A stretch of 8,348 nucleotides of DNA from JASMHC01 sp964453855 (GTDB taxonomy: Bacteria > Pseudomonadota > Alphaproteobacteria > Rhodobacterales > Rhodobacteraceae): positions 1 through 8,348 of the forward strand of contig CAYVRN010000092.1 of assembly GCA_964453855.1 (NCBI GenBank). The letters run 5' to 3'. Positions within the stretch are counted from its first letter, which is position 1. Each line of letters starts with the position of its first letter. The translations under genes were made by a program, and so were the position numbers. The notes below the pieces were generated by a model, which ran no database searches, was not told the DNA's origin, and saw only the letters and a program-made list of their open reading frames with translations. Shown here piece after piece: positions 1 through 5,802 of this stretch.

Positions 1-48
1 CGACACGAGGATTTTCAATCCACTGCTCTACCCCTGAGCTACCCGGGC
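1..48 (-). tRNA. tRNA-Phe (anticodon GAA), 3' part cut by window edge
   Basis: Read on the minus strand from 48, the sequence folds as the first 48 bases of a tRNA: acceptor 5' strand GCCCGGG, TA, D-stem GCTC/GAGC around a 7-base loop, an anticodon arm GTGGA-TTGAAAA-TCCTC, the 5-base variable loop and the first T-stem base. The loop TTGAAAA puts GAA at positions 34-36, which decodes phenylalanine (UUC/UUU). The anticodon stem has one U-U mismatch at its second pair (28-42). The T arm, the 3' acceptor strand and the CCA end lie outside the window, so the acceptor pairing cannot be checked. The gene is divergent from yajC. Confidence 0.93.
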
Positions 49-77
49 ACGGGAGCGACGTCGTCGCGGGTGCCGGT

Positions 78-106
78 CTTCTAGATCAGGGTTCTGGGAC
101 TGTCCA
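78..106 (-). promoter_or_regulatory. Candidate sigma70-type promoter of tRNA-Phe
   Basis: On the minus strand a -35 box TGGACA (plus 101-106, 5 of 6 matches to TTGACA) and a -10 box TAGAAG (plus 78-83, 4 of 6 matches to TATAAT) are separated by exactly 17 bases. The start would fall near 71, giving a leader of about 23 bases before the tRNA 5' end at 48. The bases just after the -10 box (ACCGGCA) are GC-rich, like the discriminators of stringently controlled stable-RNA promoters. A/T tracts lie immediately upstream at 110-126. This is inferred from motif match and spacing only. Confidence 0.5.
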
Positions 107-188
107 GAGAAAAACTACAAAAAAAATCAACGACTTTTTTGGGCTCTTAAAATGCTTTCAAAAACGTCTATTTCCAGCTCAAGGCCCT

Positions 189-214
189 TGCCTGCTTGCA
201 TCTTTCTACAGGCA
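189..214. repeat. Inverted repeat upstream of yajC
   Basis: TGCCTG (189-194) and CAGGCA (209-214) form a perfect 6-base dyad with a 14-base centre, ending 55 bases before the yajC start. It could be an operator half-site pair or a weak RNA stem. It is short enough to occur by chance, and I cannot name a regulator that binds it. Confidence 0.35.
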
Positions 215-236
215 CACATAGGGTCCGCGCGATCAT

Positions 237-251
237 CCGGAGACCTTCCGG
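237..251 (+). other. Small potential RNA hairpin before the yajC ribosome site
   Basis: CCGGA (237-241) can pair with TCCGG (247-251) over a 5-base loop, ending 9 bases before the GAGGA site of yajC. If present in the mRNA leader it sits just outside the ribosome footprint and would leave the ribosome site open. No alternative pairing partner for the ribosome site is visible, so there is no clear switch. Confidence 0.25.
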
Positions 252-269
252 CTTACTAACGAGGACACA

Positions 270-551
270 ATGGACGCATTTTCACAATTTGTACCGCTTA
301 TCCTGATTTTCGGGATCATGTACTTCCTGCTCATCCGCCCACAACAGCAGAAAATGAAAGAACATAAAAAAATGGTCGAAAGCCTTCGTCGCGGCGACCA
401 GATCGTTACGCAGGGCGGCCTGATCGGAAAAGTGTCCAAAGTAAAAGACGACAATGAAGTCGAAGTTGAGTTGGCTGAGGGTGTCAAAGTCCGCGTTGTC
501 CGTTCGACCATTGCACAGGTTATGAGCAAGACAGATCCGGCCGAGGCCTGA
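270..551 (+). CDS. yajC: Preprotein translocase subunit YajC
   Basis: YajC is the small inner-membrane partner of SecD and SecF in the accessory Sec translocase complex. The 93-residue product has the family's usual build: a single membrane segment at about residues 7-22, then the hallmark FLLIRPQQQK at about 19-28, then a cytoplasmic domain with LRRGDQIVTQGGLIGKV. Length is normal. The ATG at 270 has GAGGA at 261-265, four bases upstream. It is the first gene of the plus-strand set, followed by secD after 24 bases, the widespread yajC-secD-secF order. YajC is dispensable in Escherichia coli and its exact task is not settled. Identity is secure from the motif and from the gene order. Confidence 0.97.
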   Translation: MDAFSQFVPLILIFGIMYFLLIRPQQQKMKEHKKMVESLRRGDQIVTQGGLIGKVSKVKDDNEVEVELAEGVKVRVVRSTIAQVMSKTDPAEA

Positions 552-575
552 TCCTAAACAATCGGGGTACTCCCT

Positions 576-2237
576 ATGCTTCAGGTTGATCGCTGGAAAC
601 GCATCGTCATCTGGCTGTTTGTGGCACTAGGCTTGGTGTTTGCCTTGCCAAATGCCTTTTATTCTCGTGTGGAAGGGCACAACGATGCGGCACCGGCCAT
701 TGACGCGGGAATTGCATCCGAAGCCCAACAGATCAGTTATGGAGCGTGGCCAACATGGATGCCGTCTTCATTGGTCAACCTTGGCCTCGATCTGCGCGGT
801 GGTGCGCACCTTTTGGCAGAAGTTCGTGTTGAAGACGTTCACAAGGCCAGACTTGAAGGCATGTGGCCTGAAGTACGCGACCTACTTCGCGGCGAGCGGG
901 CGACGATTGGCACAATCCGCTTGCAGGACACAGATGCGGCAGAACTGCGGGTGCGGATCTCAAAACCTGAAGCAATGGATCAAGCCGTTGCTTTGGCTCG
1001 GACATTAGCACGGCCTGTTTCGTCAATCGTTGCCGCCGGGGCGACCGACATCACGGTTTCAGGCGAAGGCGGTGATCTCGTCATTCGCCTTTCGGAAGCC
1101 GAAATCGCGGCGGCCAATGATCGAACTGTTCAACAGGCGCTTGAAATCATTCGCCGCCGTATCGACGAGGTTGGCACTCGAGAACCAACAATTCAACGCC
1201 AAGGATCGCAGCGGATCCTCATTCAGGTCCCTGGCTTGGGATCTGCTTCTGAATTGAAGGATATAATTGGAACAACGGCGCAGTTGACATTCCAGCCGGT
1301 GGTATCCCGCTCAAGCAGTTCGGAAACCGATCCTGGAGCGGGCAATGAACTTCTGCCTTCTATTGATCAGGAAGGGCTATTTTATGTGCTTGAACGCGGT
1401 GCTGTTGTCACCGGCGAGGAGCTCACCGATGCGCAACCAGATTTTGATCAGAACGGCCGTCCCGCGGTTAGTTTCCGCTTCAACCCTACAGGGGCACGGA
1501 AGTTTGGCGATTACACTGCCGAAAACATTGGCAACCCCTTTGCCATAGTTCTAGACGGCGAGGTGATCAGCGCACCGGTTATTCAAAGTCATATCCCAGG
1601 CGGTTCTGGCATCATCACGGGAAACTTTTCGGTTGAAGAAAGTACCAACTTGGCCGTTTTGCTTCGAGCGGGGGCTCTGCCCGCAGGACTCGACTTTCTT
1701 GAAGAACGTACGATTGGGCCCGAACTTGGCGCAGACAGCATTCAGGCCGGTAAAATCGCCTGTATTGTAGCCTTCGCCGCAGTTCTCGTATTCATGGCAG
1801 CAAGCTATGGAACATTTGGACTTTTTGCCAATATCGCGCTCATCATCAACGTAGCGCTTATCTTTGGGTTACTCTCTGCAATTGGCGCCACTTTGACCCT
1901 ACCGGGGATTGCAGGCATCGTGCTGACGATCGGTATGGCCGTGGACGCCAATGTGCTTGTCTTTGAACGCATTCGTGAAGAAGTCGCGTCTGGCAAGGGT
2001 CCTTCCCGTTCGATTGCCACAGGCTACGAAAAAGCCCTAAGCGCAATTGTTGATGCCAACATCACGACCTTCATTACTGCTGTTATTCTGTTTGCCATCG
2101 GTTCCGGTCCGGTCCGCGGGTTCTCGATCACCTTGGGATTGGGGATTATAACGTCGGTATTTACTGCAATCTTCGTCACCCGACTGATCATCATAATGTG
2201 GTTCGAGCGTCGCCGCCCGAAAACGATTGAGGTGTAA
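576..2237 (+). CDS. secD: Protein translocase subunit SecD
   Basis: SecD works with SecF as a proton-driven membrane complex that helps pull exported proteins across the inner membrane after SecA-driven translocation. The 553-residue product has one N-terminal membrane segment (about 8-24), a long periplasmic region, and five more membrane segments between about 394 and 540. Family motifs are present: LGLDLRGG at 69-76, RRRIDEVGTREPTIQRQG at 193-210, the periplasmic segment around VLDGEVISAPVI at about 325-336, and GMAVDANVLVFERIREE at about 453-469, whose Asp and Asn lie in the proton path region. Length is within the usual range for a SecD not fused to SecF. The start follows GGGG at 564-567 after 8 bases. 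No residue I would expect is missing. Confidence 0.98.
   Translation: MLQVDRWKRIVIWLFVALGLVFALPNAFYSRVEGHNDAAPAIDAGIASEAQQISYGAWPTWMPSSLVNLGLDLRGGAHLLAEVRVEDVHKARLEGMWPEVRDLLRGERATIGTIRLQDTDAAELRVRISKPEAMDQAVALARTLARPVSSIVAAGATDITVSGEGGDLVIRLSEAEIAAANDRTVQQALEIIRRRIDEVGTREPTIQRQGSQRILIQVPGLGSASELKDIIGTTAQLTFQPVVSRSSSSETDPGAGNELLPSIDQEGLFYVLERGAVVTGEELTDAQPDFDQNGRPAVSFRFNPTGARKFGDYTAENIGNPFAIVLDGEVISAPVIQSHIPGGSGIITGNFSVEESTNLAVLLRAGALPAGLDFLEERTIGPELGADSIQAGKIACIVAFAAVLVFMAASYGTFGLFANIALIINVALIFGLLSAIGATLTLPGIAGIVLTIGMAVDANVLVFERIREEVASGKGPSRSIATGYEKALSAIVDANITTFITAVILFAIGSGPVRGFSITLGLGIITSVFTAIFVTRLIIIMWFERRRPKTIEV
2229..2234 (+). promoter_or_regulatory. Ribosome binding site fixing the secF start
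   Basis: GAGGTG sits inside the last two sense codons of secD, four bases before ATG 2239. It supports that ATG over an in-frame TTG at 2227, which would add four residues and has no ribosome site at the right distance. Confidence 0.6.
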
Positions 2238-2238
2238 T

Positions 2239-3207
2239 ATGCGACTACGTCTTGTTCCCAAAAACCCGACCTGGGATTTTTTCAAAAATGCTAACCTCTG
2301 GGTCTTGATTTCCGGCGTGTTGGTCGTTGCATCGGTCGTTTTGTCCATGACCGTTGGAATGAACTTCGGGATCGACTTTCGCGGTGGAACCACTATCAGG
2401 ACAGAAAGCACTCAGGCCGTAGTTGTCGGCGCCTATCGTGATGCGCTGTCGAAGTTAGACCTAGGCGATGTTTCCATTTCTGAAGTATTCGATCCGACTT
2501 TTGCAGAAAATCAACACGTTTCGATGATCCGAATTCAAGCGCAAGAAGGGGCCGAAGCCGCTGATTCTGCAATGATTGAAACTGTCCGCGGCGCTCTTCA
2601 ATCCGTTGTTAGTGACATCAAATTTGTCTCAGTGGAAAGCGTTGGTCCGAAGGTTTCAGGCGAGTTAATTCAAACAGCCTTTCTGGCTGTTCTGTTAGCG
2701 ATTGCAGCCGTTCTGTTTTACATCTGGCTCCGCTTCGAGTGGCAATTTGCGCTCGGCGCAGTTGTGGCATTGATACACGACGTTGTGCTGACCATTGGTG
2801 TTTTTTCTGCCCTTCAGATCAAGTTCGATTTGGCAATCATCGCGGCGCTTCTGACTATTGTCGGATATTCTTTGAACGATACCGTCGTTGTTTTCGACCG
2901 CGTGCGTGAAAATCTTCGCAAGTATAAGAAACTTGTTTTAGCCGAGGTCCTAAACCTGTCGATCAACGAAACACTTTCACGGACGATGATGACCTCGGTG
3001 ACGACGTTGATCGCTTTGGTTTCACTTTTAGTTCTTGGAGGCGATGTTATTCGCGGCTTCGTATTCGCAATGACCTGGGGTATTATCGTGGGCACCTATA
3101 GCTCGGTCTTTGTGGCCTCAACCGTCCTGTTGCGCTTAGGCGTCAAACGCGATTGGAGCAAAACGCAGGCTAATGCAGGCACCCAGTTTTCCAACATTGA
3201 CGCTTAA
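2239..3207 (+). CDS. secF: Protein translocase subunit SecF
   Basis: SecF is the membrane partner of SecD. The 322-residue product has a first membrane segment at about 19-39, then GIDFRGG at 44-50, a periplasmic domain to about 140 with ESVGPKVSGEL at 133-143, and five further membrane segments to about 300. The conserved blocks RFEWQFALGAVVALIHDV (165-182), GYSLNDTVVVFDRVREN (209-225) and SRTMMTSVTTL (247-257) are all present, and length is normal for the family. The ATG lies one base after the secD stop, so translation is probably coupled. The Mth938-like gene begins six bases after the secF stop. Identity is secure. Confidence 0.98.
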   Translation: MRLRLVPKNPTWDFFKNANLWVLISGVLVVASVVLSMTVGMNFGIDFRGGTTIRTESTQAVVVGAYRDALSKLDLGDVSISEVFDPTFAENQHVSMIRIQAQEGAEAADSAMIETVRGALQSVVSDIKFVSVESVGPKVSGELIQTAFLAVLLAIAAVLFYIWLRFEWQFALGAVVALIHDVVLTIGVFSALQIKFDLAIIAALLTIVGYSLNDTVVVFDRVRENLRKYKKLVLAEVLNLSINETLSRTMMTSVTTLIALVSLLVLGGDVIRGFVFAMTWGIIVGTYSSVFVASTVLLRLGVKRDWSKTQANAGTQFSNIDA

Positions 3208-3213
3208 ACCCTG

Positions 3214-3567
3214 ATGCAACTAAATGAAATATCCTACAAAGACGCGCGTCCTATCGACGGTTATGGGCTAGGATTCTTCCGGATTGGCGGAGAAGTATTT
3301 TCGGGGCCGCAAATAATCACGGCTTCAAGCGTTTTGCCGTGGGGCGGTCTAGAGGATACGGACGCGCCGCTCGCATTATCATCCGAGATCGATGTTTTAC
3401 TAGTCGGCACGGGTGAACATATGGCCTATCTACCACCTGAGTTTAGAAACGCTCTGGAGAAGACAGGAATCGGACTTGAGCCGATGGCCACGGCATCCGC
3501 TTGCCGTACTTTTAACGTCTTGCTCGCCGAAGGACGACGGGTGGCTGCGGCCCTGCTTCCAGTGTAG
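3214..3567 (+). CDS. Mth938-like domain protein (DUF498/NDUFAF3 family)
   Basis: A 117-residue soluble protein with no signal peptide or membrane segment. It matches the Mth938-like family throughout its length: IDGYGLGFFRIGGEVFSG at about 14-31, WGG at about 43-45, the core strand IDVLLVGTG at about 59-67, and the C-terminal block ACRTFNVLLAEGRRVAAALLPV spanning about 96-117. The mitochondrial member NDUFAF3 is an assembly factor of respiratory complex I; the molecular activity of bacterial members is not established. The gene sits between secF (six bases upstream) and ccmA (54 bases downstream). There is no good ribosome site before the ATG, so coupling to secF translation is likely. The start matches the usual N-terminus of the family as I know it. 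A role in membrane protein or respiratory assembly is inference from family and context. Confidence 0.85.
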   Translation: MQLNEISYKDARPIDGYGLGFFRIGGEVFSGPQIITASSVLPWGGLEDTDAPLALSSEIDVLLVGTGEHMAYLPPEFRNALEKTGIGLEPMATASACRTFNVLLAEGRRVAAALLPV

Positions 3568-3621
3568 CGCACCATACAAATTCCACTTTCGCATTTCGTT
3601 CCGATCCGTTAGGCGTTTGCT
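3568..3621 (+). other. Short gap between the sec block and the ccm block
   Basis: These 54 bases are the longest gap inside the plus-strand gene set. I see an AGG at 3611-3613 eight bases before the ccmA ATG, but no clear -35/-10 pair, no hairpin with a T run and no repeat. It is the most plausible place for an internal ccm promoter if one exists. Confidence 0.5.
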
Positions 3622-4236
3622 ATGGTTTTAAAAGTTTCAGATCTGGCAGTGTCACGCGGCGGCGTGTTGGTTCTTGAAGGGCTGAACTTCACCCTAAAAC
3701 GTGGCAATGCGTTGATTTTACGCGGCCCAAATGGGTCCGGAAAAACGACACTACTTAGAACACTCGCGGGACTTCAACCTGCTGTCGCTGGAAGAATAGA
3801 GGCCGAACAAGATGATATCGCCTTTGCAACCCATTCAGACGGCTTAAAACCAACTCTGACAGTGCGCGAAAACCTTACATTTTGGGCTCATATTTTCGGC
3901 TCTAACCATATTGATGAGTCCGTCGATGCATTTGCATTACAAAGCCTGCTCAATCGCTCTGCCGGAGCCCTTTCTGCTGGTCAAAAACGCAGGCTGGGAC
4001 TGGCTCGACTTATGATCAGTGGTCGACCTTTGTGGATACTTGATGAACCAACAGTGTCACTGGACAAAGAGTCGGTTGCACGTTTCGCTGAGACCGTAAA
4101 ACTGCATCTTTCGAAAGGTGGCGCAGCACTTTTAGCCACACATATTGATCTTGGATTTGAGGCAGATGTCTTCGACGTTTCGCCGTTCAAGGCTAAGCCA
4201 ACAGACCTTCCCTTTCTCGACGAGGTCATGCTGTGA
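3622..4236 (+). CDS. ccmA: Heme exporter ATP-binding protein CcmA
   Basis: CcmA is the ATPase of the CcmABCD complex, which releases holo-CcmE loaded with heme for System I cytochrome c maturation; in Rhodobacter it is called HelA. The 204-residue product is a compact ABC ATPase: Walker A GPNGSGKTT at 35-43, a signature LSAGQKRRL at 117-125, Walker B LWILDEPT at 137-144 with a following SLD D-loop, and the switch histidine in ATH at 172-174. The Q-loop region reads THSDGLKPTLT (70-80), with serine where E. coli CcmA has glutamine. Length is normal. Its stop overlaps the ccmB start by four bases, so the ATPase and its membrane partner are translationally coupled. Confidence 0.97.
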   Translation: MVLKVSDLAVSRGGVLVLEGLNFTLKRGNALILRGPNGSGKTTLLRTLAGLQPAVAGRIEAEQDDIAFATHSDGLKPTLTVRENLTFWAHIFGSNHIDESVDAFALQSLLNRSAGALSAGQKRRLGLARLMISGRPLWILDEPTVSLDKESVARFAETVKLHLSKGGAALLATHIDLGFEADVFDVSPFKAKPTDLPFLDEVML

Positions 4237-4889
4237 TTGCCCTTTTGGACCGCGATATCAAACTTGCCATCCGTGCAGGTGGCGGGTTCGGTCTGGGGTT
4301 GGCGTTCTTTCTGATTGTAGTCGTTTTGGTGCCGTTCTCAGTAGGCCCCAAATCAGATCTGTTGGCCATCATCGCCCCCGGAATTCTCTGGCTTGGCGCG
4401 CTTTTGGCGTGCCTACTTTCTTTGGACCGGATTTTCGCACTGGATTACGAGGATGGTAGCCTTGATCTACTCGCAACCTCACCTTTGCCGATGGAAGCCA
4501 TAGTTTCGATTAAAGCATTGGCGCATTTTCTAACAACGGCCGTACCTTTGGTTTTGGCAACGCCACTGTTCGGTGTCATGCTAAATCTGCCGGCCGAGGG
4601 ATTTGTGTGGGTTATGATCTCTTTGGCGGTTGGCACCCCTGCCCTAAGTGTTATTGGCACTTTCGGGGCGGCTTTAACAGTTGGACTTAAGCGCGGAGGT
4701 TTACTGTTGTCGATTTTAGTTCTGCCGTTGTACGTCCCGACTTTGATTTTCGGGGCCGAGGTTGCAAGACGCGGAACGCTTGGAATGGACATACAAACAC
4801 CGCTACTTATGCTTGCAGGCATCACATTTGCGACAATTGCACTTTTGCCCTTCGCATCTGCCGCCGTTATCCGTATCAATCTGCGCTAA
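4233..4889 (+). CDS. ccmB: Heme exporter membrane subunit CcmB
   Basis: CcmB is the permease subunit that pairs with CcmA in the inner membrane (HelB in Rhodobacter). The 218-residue product has about six membrane segments, near 20-38, 44-63, 98-118, 124-150, 156-176 and 188-210. Family features include the N-terminal LLDRDIKLAIRAGGG (about 4-18), the cytoplasmic DYEDGSLDLL segment near 71-80 and the conserved GTPALSVIGTFGAALTVG stretch at about 134-151 followed by LKRGGLLLSILVLPLYVP. The start is GTG at 4233, overlapping the ccmA stop as GTGA. It is the only non-ATG start I accept in the window, because no in-frame ATG lies nearby and the N-terminus then fits the family. The ccmC start follows the stop by 17 bases. 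Confidence 0.96.
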   Translation: MIALLDRDIKLAIRAGGGFGLGLAFFLIVVVLVPFSVGPKSDLLAIIAPGILWLGALLACLLSLDRIFALDYEDGSLDLLATSPLPMEAIVSIKALAHFLTTAVPLVLATPLFGVMLNLPAEGFVWVMISLAVGTPALSVIGTFGAALTVGLKRGGLLLSILVLPLYVPTLIFGAEVARRGTLGMDIQTPLLMLAGITFATIALLPFASAAVIRINLR

Positions 4890-4893
4890 AGGC

Positions 4894-4898
4894 AGGAG
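4894..4898 (+). promoter_or_regulatory. Strong ribosome binding site of ccmC
   Basis: AGGAG lies eight bases before the ccmC ATG at 4907. It is the best ribosome site in the plus-strand gene set, so ccmC may be translated independently of ccmB. Confidence 0.6.
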
Positions 4899-4906
4899 AC
4901 TCTGAC

Positions 4907-5647
4907 ATGAGTGAAAAACGATCACTTTGGGAATACGCAAACCCGCGGAAATTCATGGGCCTATCGGGCACCCTATTACCATGGGTCGCAATTTCCGGAG
5001 GCGCCTTGCTGCTTATCGGTCTTATATGGGGCTTTTTCTTTACGCCTGACGACTATCGTCAAGGCTCGACAGTGAAGATCATATATCTGCATGTCCCATC
5101 TGCACTGATGGCGATTAACGCATGGTTCATGATGCTGGTAGCCTCTCTGATTTGGCTGATCCGGCGCCATCACGTCAGTGCTCTTGCGGCCAGAGCCGCA
5201 GCCCCAGTAGGTGTTGCTATGACAGTCATCGCACTGGTTACCGGTGCAATTTGGGGACAGCCAATGTGGGGGACCTGGTGGGTTTGGGACCCTCGGCTGA
5301 CGTCTTTCCTGATCCTTTTCCTCTTTTATCTTGGATACATCGCCTTGTGGTCAGCTATCGAAAATGATGACACCGCTGCCGATCTTACCTCGGTTCTAGC
5401 TATTGTCGGATCGGTTTTCGCAGTTTTGTCGCGCTATGCGGTCAACTTCTGGAATCAGGGCCTGCATCAAGGCGCATCGCTTTCGATGGATAAAGAAGAG
5501 AATGTCGCAGACATATTCTATTATCCCTTACTTGTGGCGATTGCGGCATTCATTCTGATATTTGTCGCACTTGTCCTTCTTCGGACCCGTACTGAAATCC
5601 GCGCGCGCCAGTTGCGCGCCTATATGGCAAGGGAGCGTATGCAATGA
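4907..5647 (+). CDS. ccmC: Heme lyase / heme handling protein CcmC
   Basis: CcmC presents heme to the chaperone CcmE on the periplasmic face of the inner membrane (HelC in Rhodobacter). The 246-residue product has about six membrane segments and the tryptophan-rich heme-handling signature, WGQPMWGTWWVWDPRLT at 116-132. Two histidines that fit the known heme ligands are present: H62 in the YLHVPSA segment and H187 in GLHQGAS. Length is close to the family norm. The start has a strong AGGAG eight bases upstream. Its TGA overlaps the ccmD ATG as ATGA. The last codons before ccmD hold a short GC-only inverted repeat at 5601-5619. Confidence 0.97.
   Translation: MSEKRSLWEYANPRKFMGLSGTLLPWVAISGGALLLIGLIWGFFFTPDDYRQGSTVKIIYLHVPSALMAINAWFMMLVASLIWLIRRHHVSALAARAAAPVGVAMTVIALVTGAIWGQPMWGTWWVWDPRLTSFLILFLFYLGYIALWSAIENDDTAADLTSVLAIVGSVFAVLSRYAVNFWNQGLHQGASLSMDKEENVADIFYYPLLVAIAAFILIFVALVLLRTRTEIRARQLRAYMARERMQ
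5631..5635 (+). promoter_or_regulatory. Ribosome binding site fixing the ccmD start
   Basis: GGGAG inside the ccmC 3' end lies eight bases before ATG 5644 and eleven before the next ATG at 5647. The spacing favours the first of the two adjacent ATG codons. Confidence 0.5.
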
Positions 5648-5802
5648 TGGTCGATCTTGGAGACTACGCTGTTCCGGTAATTTCCGCCTATATTTCATCC
5701 ATCGTCATATTGACTGTATTGATCTGGGCCAGCCTATCTCGTTCTGCAAAAGTGAAACGCGAACTGGAAGAATTTGAATCAAAACGGAAGTCGAATGGCT
5801 AA
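5644..5802 (+). CDS. ccmD: Heme exporter protein CcmD
   Basis: A 52-codon gene, easily missed because of its size. The product starts MMVDLGDYAVPVISAY, has one hydrophobic segment at about 10-31 (VPVISAYISSIVILTVLIWA) and a charged C-terminal tail rich in Lys, Arg and Glu (KVKRELEEFESKRK). This is the CcmD pattern: a small one-segment membrane protein that joins CcmA, CcmB, CcmC and CcmE and is needed to release holo-CcmE. Rhodobacter HelD, first described as ORF52 as I recall, has the same length and place. It overlaps ccmC by four bases (ATGA) and ccmG by eight, so its product is probably made in step with both. A one-base-overlap start at 5647 would give 51 residues and cannot be excluded. 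Confidence 0.93.
   Translation: MMVDLGDYAVPVISAYISSIVILTVLIWASLSRSAKVKRELEEFESKRKSNG
5786..5790 (+). promoter_or_regulatory. Ribosome binding site fixing the ccmG start
   Basis: GGAAG within the end of ccmD lies four bases before ATG 5795. It supports that start over an in-frame TTG at 5774, which would add seven polar residues in front of the membrane segment. Confidence 0.55.

Larger units (their letters stand above)
49..269. other. Divergent intergenic region between tRNA-Phe and yajC
   Basis: This 221-base stretch is the only sizeable non-coding region in the window. It holds the tRNA promoter (78-106), a run of A and T tracts (110-114, 119-126, 135-140, 149-152, 160-164), an inverted repeat (189-214), a second small hairpin (237-251) and the yajC ribosome site GAGGA (261-265). 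The promoter for the plus-strand operon must lie here or inside the tRNA, but I find no strong -35/-10 pair for it. A 35-codon ATG frame runs 152-259; I treat it as a finding, not a gene. No terminator-like hairpin followed by T residues is visible. Confidence 0.7.

Noticed and set aside
94..107. CTGG/CCAG inverted repeat in the divergent region
   Set aside because: It is a four-base stem overlapping the tRNA promoter -35 box, with no T run after it on either strand.
196..224. TTGCAT-17-TAGGGT as a yajC promoter
   Set aside because: Each box matches only about half of the sigma70 consensus. The spacing is right, but that is too little to call a promoter.
2227..2238. TTG start four codons upstream of the secF ATG
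   Set aside because: It overlaps the secD end and its ribosome site spacing is wrong, while ATG 2239 has GAGGTG at a proper distance.
2037..2411. 124-codon open frame on the minus strand across the secD/secF junction
   Set aside because: It lies antisense to two well-supported genes and its product is a basic, featureless sequence.
4445..4879. 144-codon open frame on the minus strand inside ccmB
   Set aside because: It is antisense to a clear ccmB, has a low-complexity Ser/Pro/Lys-rich product with no family features and no ribosome site. It is a frame shadow.
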